A stretch of DNA of 9,273 nt, from assembly GCA_943323705.2 (NCBI GenBank), contig CALPIT020000089.1, forward strand, positions 1-9,273, read 5' to 3'. This document shows, piece after piece, positions 9,057 to 9,273 of the stretch. This stretch comes from Streptomyces griseus. GTDB lineage: Bacteria > Bacteroidota > Bacteroidia > Chitinophagales > Chitinophagaceae. The translations under genes and the position numbers were made by a program. Every line of letters begins with the position of its first letter. Within the stretch, counting starts at the first letter, position 1. Below the pieces are notes generated by a model. That model worked only from the letters and a program-made list of their open reading frames with translations, was not told where the DNA came from and ran no database searches.

Positions 9057-9125
9057 ATCCAGCATCCAGCATCCAGTATCCAGCATCCAGTATCCAGCAT
9101 CTAGCATCCAGCATCAGCATCCAGT
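9057..9125. repeat. Heptamer tandem array, ATCCAGC/ATCCAGT
   Basis: Ten head-to-tail units, nine of 7 bp and one of 6 bp. Unit starts: 9057, 9064, 9071, 9078, 9085, 9092, 9099, 9106, 9113 (6 bp, ATCAGC) and 9119. The last base alternates between C and T (units 3, 5 and 10 end in T), and unit 7 reads ATCTAGC. It lies between the two terminator hairpins. With a 7-bp period any translation would change frame at each unit, and no start codon precedes it, so it is not coding. Confidence 0.9.
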
Positions 9126-9139
9126 AAATCCTATAAATG

Positions 9140-9167
9140 AGAAAGCCTCTATTACTCGAGGCTTTCT
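9140..9167. terminator. Strong hairpin between convergent genes, bidirectional terminator
   Basis: AGAAAGCCTC (9140-9149) pairs perfectly with GAGGCTTTCT (9158-9167) around the 8-base loop TATTACTC. It begins 21 bases downstream of the minus-strand stop codon at 9189 and is the second hairpin after dnaK. Tails are moderately T-rich on both sides (TATTAAAATTT on plus, CATTTAT on minus). The likely main role is ending the minus-strand gene. Confidence 0.65.
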
Positions 9168-9188
9168 ATTAAAATTTGTAAAGTTAAA

Positions 9189-9273
9189 TTACATCAAATC
9201 CATAGCCATTGCGAAGAAAGTAACATTGAATGGCAATATCATGGAACAATAACCGCCGCCAATGCTGTAAACA
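9189..9273 (-). CDS. C-terminal end of an unrecognised gene (cut by the right edge)
   Basis: On the minus strand the frame starting at 9272 is open to a TAA at 9191-9189 and encodes 27 residues: VYSIGGGYCSMILPF, then NVTFFAMAMDLM. The hydrophobic, glycine- and methionine-rich character would fit the end of a membrane or membrane-associated protein. The strong hairpin at 9140-9167, shortly after the stop codon, supports a real gene end. A second minus-strand frame is open to 9184 and one plus-strand frame is also open here, so the choice of frame is tentative. I do not recognise the family. Confidence 0.4.
   Translation of the reverse strand, partial: VYSIGGGYCSMILPFNVTFFAMAMDLM

Noticed and set aside
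9057..9125. CRISPR array
   Set aside because: Units are 7 bp with no spacers, and there are no cas genes; it is a simple tandem satellite.

Overview
The window looks like an ordinary housekeeping stretch of a Bacteroidota chromosome, possibly Chitinophagaceae or a relative. The family assignment is a guess from protein flavour. Support for the phylum: start codons lack Shine-Dalgarno sequences; several genes have TAnnTTTG boxes upstream, the -7 element of Bacteroidota sigma-A promoters; the DNA is AT-rich; and the protein variants (YbiT-like ABC-F, stand-alone dnaK ending in EFEEVK) fit. I see no phage, transposase, CRISPR, tRNA or rRNA, and no obviously novel multi-gene system.

Layout. Positions 1-3888 are on the minus strand and are transcribed argS (arginyl-tRNA synthetase), then pfkA (6-phosphofructokinase), then pyk (pyruvate kinase, cut by the left edge). 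pfkA and pyk are 55 bp apart and probably form a glycolytic operon covering the two classical irreversible control steps. A 158-bp divergent region (3889-4046) holds back-to-back TAnnTTTG boxes and two interleaved 14-bp inverted repeats. On the plus strand follow an ABC-F translation factor (4047-5675), a small exported protein that is probably an outer-membrane beta-barrel (5788-6261), a GtrA-family membrane protein (6287-6757) and dnaK (7021-8919). Past dnaK come short repeats, two hairpin terminators and the C-terminal end of an unrecognised minus-strand gene at the right edge.

Most worth a second look: (1) the ABC-F protein has lost the Walker A of its second domain and the ABC signature of its first domain, and both belong to the same composite ATP site, leaving one intact and one degenerate site; (2) the dnaK upstream region has a sigma-54-like element, a TTGACA-N6-TGTCAA palindrome and repeated TGACA/TGTCA words; (3) three unrelated families of short degenerate repeats lie only between genes; (4) pyruvate kinase carries the residue set associated with K+-independent enzymes; (5) the argS promoter box almost touches the start codon, suggesting a leaderless mRNA.

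No gene-free gap exceeds 300 bp. The largest are 6758-7020 and 8920-9188, and their contents are listed. All assignments come from reading the sequence; no database search was run.
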